The notes under the pieces: model-generated
Seen by the model: the letters and a program-made list of their open reading frames with translations, nothing else
Databases searched by the model: none
What the model was told of the DNA's origin: nothing
Position numbers and translations under genes: made by a program
Part shown: one piece after another, positions 7,562 through 15,568 of the stretch
Layout: each line of letters begins with the position of its first letter
How positions within the stretch are numbered: position 1 is the stretch's first letter
From: Massilia sp. KIM
GTDB lineage: Bacteria; Pseudomonadota; Gammaproteobacteria; Burkholderiales; Burkholderiaceae_D
Reading direction: 5' to 3'
Assembly (NCBI RefSeq): GCF_002007115.1
Contig: NZ_MVAD01000001.1
Location: forward strand, 992,001-1,056,000
Length of the DNA: 64,000 bases

Positions 7562-9793
7562 TTAAAGGTCGAAATCGGCTAGAATCGCGTCCAGCTCCGA
7601 ACCGCCGGCGCTGTCTTGGGGGTTGTTGGCGGCGACCTGCCAACGCCGGTCGAGACGAATGAATTGTTCGGCCATTTCTTGGCCAAACTCGGTCTCGAGC
7701 TGGCCACGCAGTCGGTCGACATCGCCATCGGCGAGGCGGGCGAGCGCAAGCGCTTGATAGCGCTGTAATCGCGCGTCCGGCGCGCAGATGCTAAACATGC
7801 CCTTGGCTTGATCGACGTCGTCGGCGGCTGACAGGATCGATCCGATCACTTCAGTCGAGGCCTTGCGCAAGTCGAGCGCCGCCATCTCGTCGGCCAGCGC
7901 GTAGACGCTCTTCGTTCCCGACAACAGAGCGATCCGTAAAGCTAGCACCAAGGCATCGTATTCCTGTCGGTCGCTAAAAAAGCGGTGCAAGCTATCGAAA
8001 GTACGGCGTCCCACCTGGATCACCTCGGGACTGTTTACCAGGATGATTTTGACGCCCGTGTCGTTGCATAGCTGACGCGTATCGGCCATTCGCGCGACGA
8101 TGTCGCCTACCTCGATGGGACCGTGTTCCAGCACGATGTTGCGGACCTCGTCCTCGAGCGAGATATAGGTTTTCTCGATGTCGAAGCCGGCCAGGCCGAT
8201 CATATTCCCGCGTTTTACGACGAAGCGCGGATCGTCTTGCGCGAAGCCGAGCAGGAGGTAATGGTTGAAATTGTCCGGGTAAGCGGCGAGATCGGCGCCA
8301 ATTAAACGCTCGAACAACACCTTCGCGCTCAAAAATACCTGACGCGCTTCGAGCTCGTCGTACACGCGAAGGCGGACCGCCTTGATGAGGTCGTCAGAAT
8401 ACGCCAGGTCCGCATAGCGCACATAGGTGCCCGGCGCGCAGGTCGTGATGGCGTCGTGCGAGCTGACAATGCCGGTGACATGGTGCAGACCGAGATCGAC
8501 GCCAAAGTGCTTGAATACGCCGGCTCGGATCTCGGTCAAGTGCATCGGTTTGCGTGTCGAAGCCATTACCTGCAAGCACATCTTCCGAGCACTCATGCGT
8601 GGCAACTGGGTGAAGGCGTCGTCGACAATGACCGCGTGATAGCGGTCGCGCAGGCGCCGCTCCACATAAAAGCGCGGCACGTCACGAATATGCGCTAGAA
8701 AATCCTTGAAGACGATCGGCCAACGGGCGTCGAGCAGGGCCTCGTCGACGCGTTGATCCCAGGTTTCGCTCGGTGGAAAATCCGCGGGCCGGTAAAGGTA
8801 GACTCGATCGCACAGGGCGAGCGTTTCCGATCCGTCGATGCCGAATTTCTTCAGAAATCTGAAATACAGGCCGCAAGTCATGACATCGGACCCGGACAGC
8901 TCGGAGAAGGCATGTAGGGTAATTTCTCGGAGCCCGCGTTGACGACATTGGGTGTCGATCGCGATCAGAGCCTCCGAAAACGCCTGTCCGAAATTCGCTA
9001 CCAGGGCCTCGATCGCTTTCTTCTCGAGTTGCCGCACGCGCTCACGGGTAATGTCAAAATGCTTGGCCGTCGCGTCCAGGGTTGCCTCCGACTCCACCCG
9101 GTCCAGCAATAACTTCGTCTGGCGGTCGTCAAGCGCGTCGAACATGTCCTGCATCAAGCTTTCGAGTTCTGGAAACCCGTCCGCGTTCAACTTCAGTTGC
9201 GAGGGGGGAGCGATCGTCCCGTTGCTGAGGGCGGCTTGCGCCAGCGCCTCGAACTCCCGCGCGCTGCGCGCGCCGAGATTCGGTAGTTTGCATAAGGCGT
9301 TGAGGCGCCCGCATCCGGATCGCAGGTAGGCCGACACCGTGGGAAAAGGGCATTCCCCGCTCTCGACCGCCGACTCGATGGCGCGCCTGAGCCGCACGCT
9401 CACAGCGGGTTGCTGTATAAGAAAGGCGTCCAACGAGATATCGAAAATTTGAGCGACGTCGAGCACGTCGCCCCCCGCATCGCCATGCGCGTATTTGTTC
9501 CGGATCGCGGCGAAGTCGAATCCAGCTGCGGCGCGCGTAGCAAGCTCATCGAACTCGTAGACCGATTTTCGTCCTAGTGAAGGCAGCCTGAGCAGTTGTG
9601 TGATGCGTTCAGGACCGGCGTTCAGGTATTCGCCCAAGGTGCGGTATGGCACAAGGTCCTCACTGTCCGCGAAACGAATCGCGTTGTACAGACGCACCGA
9701 TACGTTGTGTTGGCACTCGATAAATTCCTTGAGCGACAAGTCGAAAACGGGACCGCCGGAGGGATTGGAGCAGCTGACTTCGGAGTACGACAC
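7562..9793 (-). CDS. DNA-binding protein with alpha-CTD-like repeats and sigma-region-4 HTH
   Basis: About 743 residues from GTG 9793 (AAAGG eight bases upstream); an in-frame TTG at 9847 is the alternative, and the numbers here count from it. Two tandem helix-hairpin-helix repeats, about 41-105 and 138-205 (LRLPSLGRKSVYEF and CKLPNLGARSAREF), look like the C-terminal domain of the RNA polymerase alpha subunit. Residues 238-283 (LDATAKHFDITRERVRQLEK) are a near-perfect sigma-70 region 4.2 helix-turn-helix. Around 430-490 is a winged-helix-like region possibly of HARE type. The rest is unassigned, and no sigma region 2 is seen, so it is not a working sigma factor. As first gene of the leftward operon it may be the DNA-recognition subunit or regulator of the restriction arm; that is inference. 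Confidence 0.75.
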   Translation of the reverse strand: MSYSEVSCSNPSGGPVFDLSLKEFIECQHNVSVRLYNAIRFADSEDLVPYRTLGEYLNAGPERITQLLRLPSLGRKSVYEFDELATRAAAGFDFAAIRNKYAHGDAGGDVLDVAQIFDISLDAFLIQQPAVSVRLRRAIESAVESGECPFPTVSAYLRSGCGRLNALCKLPNLGARSAREFEALAQAALSNGTIAPPSQLKLNADGFPELESLMQDMFDALDDRQTKLLLDRVESEATLDATAKHFDITRERVRQLEKKAIEALVANFGQAFSEALIAIDTQCRQRGLREITLHAFSELSGSDVMTCGLYFRFLKKFGIDGSETLALCDRVYLYRPADFPPSETWDQRVDEALLDARWPIVFKDFLAHIRDVPRFYVERRLRDRYHAVIVDDAFTQLPRMSARKMCLQVMASTRKPMHLTEIRAGVFKHFGVDLGLHHVTGIVSSHDAITTCAPGTYVRYADLAYSDDLIKAVRLRVYDELEARQVFLSAKVLFERLIGADLAAYPDNFNHYLLLGFAQDDPRFVVKRGNMIGLAGFDIEKTYISLEDEVRNIVLEHGPIEVGDIVARMADTRQLCNDTGVKIILVNSPEVIQVGRRTFDSLHRFFSDRQEYDALVLALRIALLSGTKSVYALADEMAALDLRKASTEVIGSILSAADDVDQAKGMFSICAPDARLQRYQALALARLADGDVDRLRGQLETEFGQEMAEQFIRLDRRWQVAANNPQDSAGGSELDAILADFDL

Positions 9794-9847
9794 GACAATC
9801 GCCTTTCTAGTACAAGGGCCGCCTCGCGAGCCGGACTCGGTGGTCAA

Positions 9848-10057
9848 ACCGCGGCAAGCAAGGCATTCTCATCGTGGAGCAGCCGGATCAACGTTCAACC
9901 AGTCCAACTCGATGAAATCGTCAATCAGTCTACGTTAATCTTTGTTTTATGGAAAGGTATCTTGCACATCGAATAGTTGCAATTTCGATACAATAACCTT
10001 CTAAATCGTGCTTTTTCCGGCTGACGGGTCGGTAACGCGGAGCTCCGCTCCAAGCGC
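9848..10057. promoter_or_regulatory. upstream region of the leftward Dnd-associated operon
   Basis: AT-richer DNA before the sigma-like gene. On the minus strand TTGCAA (about 9973-9978) followed 17 bases later by TACCTT could form a weak sigma-70 promoter. No operator palindrome stands out. The leftward operon begins here, since the next gene upstream on the same strand ends at 10535. Confidence 0.3.
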
Positions 10058-10467
10058 TTGCGTCACATGCGTGGCGGAACAGTCCTAATGATGTGGTTGC
10101 GCGCCCTGTACCAAGCGCGCCAGATGCGCCTCGAAATCCTGGCTCTGCAGGCGGAATATCCAATCGACCAGGCCGCACCGATGGCGAATAGCTTGACGCG
10201 TGGTTCACTCGAAGGCGTCAAACGGCTCATCAAGAGATGGCTAAACCTGGTCAATCTTCCTAACTTCAAGAAGCAAACGCCCCTGATGCTGGCGGCACGG
10301 GAGGGGACGCCGAGATGGCCGAGCTGCTGCTGGGCGCCGGCGCCGACCTTACGCATCGAGACATGCACGGCAAGACAGCCTCGGATCTGGTGTTGGCTTC
10401 CCACGCTCCAGCCTGCGTAGAGTTGGTGCGGGTGCAGGCGAAGATGCGAGAAAAAAAAGCTGGATGA
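10058..10467 (+). pseudogene. ankyrin-repeat protein, frameshifted
   Basis: From 10058 a frame reads through ANSLTRGSLEGVKRLIKRW and KKQTPLMLAAREG, typical of ankyrin repeats. Near 10304 the homology jumps to another frame and continues DAEMAELLLGAGADL, then RDMHGKTASDLVL, ending at TGA 10465-10467. The split occurs in the middle of a canonical ankyrin repeat, so a one-base indel in the run around GAGGGGACGCCGAG explains it. Without it the protein would have about 135 residues. It lies opposite in direction to its two neighbours. Its role before inactivation is unknown; a sequencing error cannot be excluded. Confidence 0.65.
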
Positions 10468-10534
10468 GCTTGCTTAAACTAGGATCGCCTCGATTCGCCA
10501 AGTCTTCACGGCGGGGTGAATCGACTCCTCTCAC

Positions 10535-13141
10535 TCAGCTCTTCGTCTGTCCGTACATGGTAACCGAGCGATCAACGCGCGGCACGCAAGCGCCCAACGA
10601 ACTCGCGCGCATTCTGATGAATTGCCGCGCCGGTGTATTGGAATAGCTGATGTGGATAGGCCTGTCCTTCCCGTAGAAGTAAAGTCGGTCGAACGGCGTG
10701 TTGGCGGCCACCCAGAGCGCGACTTCTTCCATGTCCTCGTCCGTCACGAAAAAGTCGCAGGCGGCGCCCAGTCGGTCGCAAATCGGCTTGCCGCGTCGAT
10801 TCAACTCGTGCCCCGCGTGCTGATCGACCCTAGGATCGATCCGCCCAGGGATTACCCGCGCCAGCTCCGCCGAACAAAAACCATACCTTAGCTCGATCAT
10901 GCCGAAGTAATCGATGACGGGATCGAGCACATGGGCGGCCAGTTCGTACAAGGCGGTGTAGGTGTCGGGCTCACGGGGCAGATTCGCAAGGCTGGTGCGG
11001 GCTTGCGTCTCGCCGCATTCGATGAGGTGGCGGTAGGTCAAATAGCGCCCGCATGGCGCGTCCAAGCTCGGCAACGCGCGACTGCGCACCAGGCGATAGC
11101 CAACGATCTCCCAACGATCAGCACTGAGCTTGGCAAAAAAGTCGGCCGCACTGGGTTCGTTGGCAGCGTCCAGCAAGCCTTGCAACTCACACTGAGCTTC
11201 GAATTCCACTTGTTCAAGGTAATGGGCGCATTCCTCGTTGATAAACCGCGACTTGAAGTACAACAGCGGCGAGGGGCAGGCGGCATCGCCATAGTCGAAC
11301 AGCTCAAAGTTGAGCTCCTTTAACTTGACCTTGACGCGCTGACGCAGCCGGGGCAAAGGGTTGTTGTCGAAGTCCTCGTACTGCAGCAAGGTCACCTTGC
11401 CTGAGCGGATGTGGACTTTGACGAGGTCGTAATCACTGATATCGCCTACTAAAACCGTCGCGCAGGCGATGTAGACGCGGAGCAAAGCGGGAAGCTTGGG
11501 TACGAGTTGCGTATGTAGCTGCAAGGAATGACTGTCTTTCAACCAACCAAGGCCGTGCACGCTCGCTTCGGCGCACGCGTCATGTAACCGCTCCGGCCGA
11601 CTCAATTCGAGCAGCAGGTTCTTGCCAGCATGTTGGAGCGTTAGATAGTCGCCAAAATGGTGGCGAATGTCGCGCCGCAGGGAGGGATGTAACTCCCGGT
11701 AGGGCTGGCGCTTACCAAATTGCTGGAGCGCCGCGAACACGAGCAGATCCTGGTGCTTTTGCCGCTCGGCGCGCTCGCGTGGTTCGCTATTGAACGCGCT
11801 CGTCGCGATACGGCACAGTTTTGTCCATGCGCTCTCCGCGCCGAGCTGCTCGACCAAGTCGGGAGCAAGTTCGTCAGGTGCCGGGGGCCGACCGAGCTCG
11901 ACATGAGCCAACCACAGCGCATGTAGCTGCGATTGGTGCGATGCGATGAATGCCGCTTCGCGACTCGGTTTCCGCTCACGCTCGCGTTGTGGCCGCGGGG
12001 CGCGCGCGACCCGCGCCATGCGAAGCCAGGTGCCCTGTAACGCCTGGGCCGCCCGCGCGCCGTAGCGACGCTGCAAAAAATGTTGTTCGAGGCTCTGGTC
12101 CTTAAAAACGAAAAAAACCCCGGGACCCACCGCGATAGCCGATTCATCCAGCACGTGTTCAATGAAATCCCGCAGCTGCACCTGCGTGAAATACTTTTGG
12201 AAGGTGTTGCGCGAGGTAAGGTAGCCATCGCCATGCATACGGCCATCCGGTGGCTGTTGGCTCGCCAACATGGCAGCGACGGACAGCACGCCATTGGCGC
12301 AGGCATAGGCACCGCGCAGCGCCGCGACGCGCTCTTCGACATCCTCGATCACGTTGATCACAAAACCCAAGTTGACGGTGTCGGCCATGAGCAAGGGCAC
12401 GTCCGGCCGGAAGTGCGGGTCCCAGCCAGTGGCGTCGATGCCGTTCGCGCACAAGGTACGCAAGTCATCCCCCTTGCCGCAGCCATAGTCGAAAAACGAG
12501 CGTTCCGGGCCGATCAAGCCATGGCGCCACAGCGCTTGCACGGGCGCCGACAGATTTGTGCGCGACAAAGCCGTCAAGTGACGTTGCACTGGTCTCGCCA
12601 GCACGGTGGCGGATGACAAATCCGAGCTATGCTCGACATTCGCCACAGGAGTGAACTCGGCGCCTCGCAATGCGTAGCCTCGCGAGTCGATAAGGGCTAG
12701 CCACTGCTCGCGAAAACCGATCCGACTGGGTTCGTCGAACAAACCAAGCCCTTCAGCTGTCTGGGTCAGCGCCGCGTACCCTGGGATGCGCGGGTCGTCG
12801 GGGGCCAACAATAACTCCTTGCGATGCAAAATCGGCGGGTTGCCTGAGTCCGTATAGTCGCGAAAGACCACGGTGGCGGTCGCGAGATTCACACGCCAGC
12901 TCTTGCTCAAGGTAGGGAAGGGAGCCTCGTCGAAGTCATCGTAGGCGAGCAAGGACAACTGTTCGCCAAGCGCATGCATTTTGACGACATTGAAATGCTG
13001 ACCCGACGAGACGCGCGCCAGCGTGGACGCTTGTTCGATTCGCTCCCGCAGCGCCTCTGGCCACGATCCAAGCACGGCCAGGTGCCCGTACAGATGGTCC
13101 GCGACCCGTTTGCCGACTGCTCCCTGCAACGCCTCTTGCAT
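10535..13141 (-). CDS. DNA phosphorothioation-associated methyltransferase-like protein
   Basis: 868 residues from ATG 13141; a TTG at 13162 would add seven. A class-I SAM-methyltransferase motif FFDYGCGKGDD lies near residues 216-226, followed by a Rossmann-like stretch (ATGWDPHF, then NLGFVINVIEDVEER). It fits the family I recall as TIGR04096, 'DNA phosphorothioation-associated putative methyltransferase'. Outside this domain an approximately 80-residue unit occurs twice, once near the N-terminus (VVKMHALGEQLSLLAYDDFD) and once near residue 575 (LVKVHIRSGKVTLLQYEDFD). It lies 141 bases downstream of dndA on the same strand, so probably shares its transcript. The substrate is unknown; a link to DNA modification is inference from neighbours. 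Confidence 0.78.
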   Translation of the reverse strand: MQEALQGAVGKRVADHLYGHLAVLGSWPEALRERIEQASTLARVSSGQHFNVVKMHALGEQLSLLAYDDFDEAPFPTLSKSWRVNLATATVVFRDYTDSGNPPILHRKELLLAPDDPRIPGYAALTQTAEGLGLFDEPSRIGFREQWLALIDSRGYALRGAEFTPVANVEHSSDLSSATVLARPVQRHLTALSRTNLSAPVQALWRHGLIGPERSFFDYGCGKGDDLRTLCANGIDATGWDPHFRPDVPLLMADTVNLGFVINVIEDVEERVAALRGAYACANGVLSVAAMLASQQPPDGRMHGDGYLTSRNTFQKYFTQVQLRDFIEHVLDESAIAVGPGVFFVFKDQSLEQHFLQRRYGARAAQALQGTWLRMARVARAPRPQRERERKPSREAAFIASHQSQLHALWLAHVELGRPPAPDELAPDLVEQLGAESAWTKLCRIATSAFNSEPRERAERQKHQDLLVFAALQQFGKRQPYRELHPSLRRDIRHHFGDYLTLQHAGKNLLLELSRPERLHDACAEASVHGLGWLKDSHSLQLHTQLVPKLPALLRVYIACATVLVGDISDYDLVKVHIRSGKVTLLQYEDFDNNPLPRLRQRVKVKLKELNFELFDYGDAACPSPLLYFKSRFINEECAHYLEQVEFEAQCELQGLLDAANEPSAADFFAKLSADRWEIVGYRLVRSRALPSLDAPCGRYLTYRHLIECGETQARTSLANLPREPDTYTALYELAAHVLDPVIDYFGMIELRYGFCSAELARVIPGRIDPRVDQHAGHELNRRGKPICDRLGAACDFFVTDEDMEEVALWVAANTPFDRLYFYGKDRPIHISYSNTPARQFIRMRASSLGACVPRVDRSVTMYGQTKS

Positions 13142-13282
13142 GGCTGCCCCCGACCGGTTCAAGCCGGTATCGACGCGTGTGCTGACGCGCTAGTTTGATG
13201 GAAGAACCGCTTGTAGCGGAGCGTTATAACGGGAACCGCAAACTTTCTGGCCGATATCGGAACTCGATGGCGAACGACACCG

Positions 13283-14410
13283 CTACATCATACGACGCAA
13301 ACGTTCACACGCCTGCGGCCAGTCAACCTCGGGCGTCAAGTGACACCACGACAAACGCAGGGCCGACTCAATGCGATCGCGACCCAATCCCATCGCCACC
13401 AGAACATGGCTCGGCTCGTAACTCGTAGACGTGCACGCCGACCCGTTCGACAAGGCTAATACGCCCTTGAGCGTCACCATCGCCGCTTCCGAATTCAAAC
13501 CGGGCAAAGACACGTTTAAAACGTGCGGCAGGCAGTGTTCCCTGTCGCCATTAACCCGCCCCCCAAGCTTCGCCATCGCCGTCAACACACCGTCGCGGAA
13601 CCGAAGACAAGCGGCCTGGCGCTGCTCATGGTCGCGCAAGGTCATCTGCGCCGCCACCCCGAAGCCGGCGATCAAGTGCACCGCTTGCGTACCAGGACGC
13701 ACACCGCGTTCCTGGCCGCCGCCAAACATTAAGGGAGATAAAGGGGCGCGTCGTCCCTCACGGCGACGGCTGACCAGCGCGCCGATCCCCTTCGGCCCAA
13801 AGATTTTATGCGCCGACACGCTGATCAGATCGATCCGCGAGTTTTGCAGGGGAGCGATCAGCTTGCCGAAGGTCTGCGCCGCGTCCACATGCAACCAGAC
13901 GGCGTCCGACAGACCGGCGGCGATTGCCTCGATCGGTTGCACTACGCCGGTCTCGTTATTCGCGTGCATGACGCTGACCAGCAGCGTATCCGAACGCACG
14001 GCGTCCAACACGGCCTGCGCATCGATGCGGCCGGATTCATCCGGGGAAATCAAGGTAACCTCGAATCCTTGCTTGACAAGGTGTTCGAGGGGCTCGAGCA
14101 CTGCCTTGTGTTCGATCGCTGTGGAGACAATGTGGCGACGTGTTGCACCCTCAACACTGTTGGCCAAGCCAAGCAGCACAATATTGTTGCTTTCCGTAGC
14201 GCCACTTGTGAAAATGACGTCGTCGCGCCGGGCTGCGACTACAGCAGCAACTTGCTCACGAGCACGCTCGACGGCTTGCTTAGCGCGCACGCCAAACTCA
14301 TGGGTACGACTACCGGCGTTCCCATACTCCTCGGTCAAGTACCGCACCATCGCATCTAATACCTCGGATTCGACAGGCGTGGTGGCATTACAATCAAGGT
14401 ACGTGGACAT
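13283..14410 (-). CDS. dndA: DndA, cysteine desulfurase
   Basis: 375 residues, the usual length of IscS/NifS-like class V aminotransferases. It supplies sulfur from L-cysteine for replacing a non-bridging oxygen in the DNA backbone and helps build the iron-sulfur cluster of DndC. Visible features are the cofactor lysine K202 in SAHKIFGPKG, HVDAAQ (D176 and Q179 contact pyridoxal phosphate), H101 in TAIEHKAV and the catalytic cysteine C326 in SNGSACTSTS. It is transcribed away from dndB, with 60 bases between start codons holding shared control elements. Nothing is truncated. The dnd neighbourhood separates it from housekeeping IscS. Confidence 0.93.
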   Translation of the reverse strand: MSTYLDCNATTPVESEVLDAMVRYLTEEYGNAGSRTHEFGVRAKQAVERAREQVAAVVAARRDDVIFTSGATESNNIVLLGLANSVEGATRRHIVSTAIEHKAVLEPLEHLVKQGFEVTLISPDESGRIDAQAVLDAVRSDTLLVSVMHANNETGVVQPIEAIAAGLSDAVWLHVDAAQTFGKLIAPLQNSRIDLISVSAHKIFGPKGIGALVSRRREGRRAPLSPLMFGGGQERGVRPGTQAVHLIAGFGVAAQMTLRDHEQRQAACLRFRDGVLTAMAKLGGRVNGDREHCLPHVLNVSLPGLNSEAAMVTLKGVLALSNGSACTSTSYEPSHVLVAMGLGRDRIESALRLSWCHLTPEVDWPQACERLRRMM

Positions 14411-14470
14411 AGTTTGTGTATTTTTGGCGGGTGTTTGTGTTATAGTAGCACAAACATCAAGATATCAATC
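14411..14470. promoter_or_regulatory. divergent dndA / dndB control region with repeated GTTTGTGT operator
   Basis: The whole 60-base gap between divergent start codons. TGTTTGTG (14432-14439) and CACAAACA (14449-14456) form a perfect inverted repeat with a 9-base spacer. The direct repeat GTTTGTGT occurs at 14412-14419 and 14433-14440, exactly 21 bases apart, two helical turns. A -10-like TATAGT (14441-14446) lies inside the inverted repeat. Since DndB homologues repress dnd transcription in some bacteria, these are plausible DndB or other repressor sites covering the dndB promoter; which protein binds is not shown by the sequence. Confidence 0.6.
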
Positions 14471-15568
14471 ATGAACGGTGCCTTCGAATACGTTTTTCCG
14501 TCCATCAAAGGGATACAGTCGGGACGCGAATATTTCGTGTCCATGTGCCCCCTGCGCTTAATCCCCAAGATCTTTCTCTTCGACGACGACGAGCTCAATC
14601 CCGAACTGCGCGCGCAACGGACGCTCAACAAGGGGCGGGTACCTGAAATTGCCGAGTATATTTTAGGAAACTTACAAAGTTATACCTTCTCGGCCATCAC
14701 GGCTTCGATTGATGGCGATGTCCGCTTCGTCCCCGCGACCGGTACGACGCACAGCAGCCTGCTTGGGACTCTGCACGTCAACATGCATTCGCGCTTCATC
14801 ATCAACGACGGCCAACATCGGCGCGCGGCGATCGAAATGGCGCTGCGGTCCGAACCGAGCCTGGGCGACGAGACCATCGCCGTCGTATTCTTCGTCGACC
14901 GTGGCCTCGAGCGCTGCCAGCAAATGTTCGCGGACCTGAACCGCTATGCAATCCGACCGAGCCGCTCGCTCGGCTTGCTGTACGACCACCGCGACCAGCG
15001 CTCCCAGCTCACCAAACTCATCGTGTTGAAATCGAAGTTTTTCTGCGACATGGTCGAGATGGAACGAAACACTCTGTCGGAGCGCTCCCGCAAATTGTTC
15101 ACCCTGAGCGCCATCTATTCGGCGAACTCGGCGCTGCTAGAGGGTATCGACACCTCCAATACCGACGAGACCGCGCAACTATGCGCCGACTATTGGGACA
15201 CGGTCAGCGCCCACATCCCGGAATGGCAACGCGTCAAGGAATCGCGCTTGAGCGCCGGCGACGTGCGCCGCGATTTCATCCACTCGCACTCGGTCGCCCT
15301 GCAAGCCATCGGGGCGGTGGGCAACCACGTGCTACGTCAACCGAGGCGGGCCTGGAACGCCACCTTAAGTCCTCTCAGTAAGCTGGACTGGTCGCGCTCG
15401 AACGCGCGGACGTGGGAGGGGCGCGCGATGGTCGGCGGAACGATCTCGAAGGCCTCGAACAACGTGGCGCTCACCGTCAATCAACTCAAGAAGCATCTGA
15501 ATATTCCTTTGGGGCCGGACGAGCAACGTACCGAGGACGCCTTCCAGCGAGGACAACATGGAAAGTAA
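14471..15568 (+). CDS. dndB: DndB, DGQHR-domain regulator of DNA phosphorothioation
   Basis: 365 residues from ATG 14471 (MNGAFEYVFPSIKG); in-frame codons back to 14414 would extend over the control region and are unlikely. The defining DGQHR motif is at residues 113-117 (FIINDGQHRRAAIEMAL). DndB has been described as a transcriptional repressor of dnd genes and affects which sites are modified, though it is not strictly required for modification. Its start lies just after a cluster of inverted and direct repeats. Its last 11 bases overlap dndC, giving translational coupling in dndBCDE. A second DGQHR protein of the same length is encoded at 21359. Confidence 0.92.
   Translation: MNGAFEYVFPSIKGIQSGREYFVSMCPLRLIPKIFLFDDDELNPELRAQRTLNKGRVPEIAEYILGNLQSYTFSAITASIDGDVRFVPATGTTHSSLLGTLHVNMHSRFIINDGQHRRAAIEMALRSEPSLGDETIAVVFFVDRGLERCQQMFADLNRYAIRPSRSLGLLYDHRDQRSQLTKLIVLKSKFFCDMVEMERNTLSERSRKLFTLSAIYSANSALLEGIDTSNTDETAQLCADYWDTVSAHIPEWQRVKESRLSAGDVRRDFIHSHSVALQAIGAVGNHVLRQPRRAWNATLSPLSKLDWSRSNARTWEGRAMVGGTISKASNNVALTVNQLKKHLNIPLGPDEQRTEDAFQRGQHGK

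Noticed and set aside
7562..9793. Calling the sigma-region-4 protein a sigma factor
   Set aside because: Region 2 (core binding and -10 recognition) is absent and the protein is embedded in a restriction-type operon, so an ordinary sigma role is unlikely.
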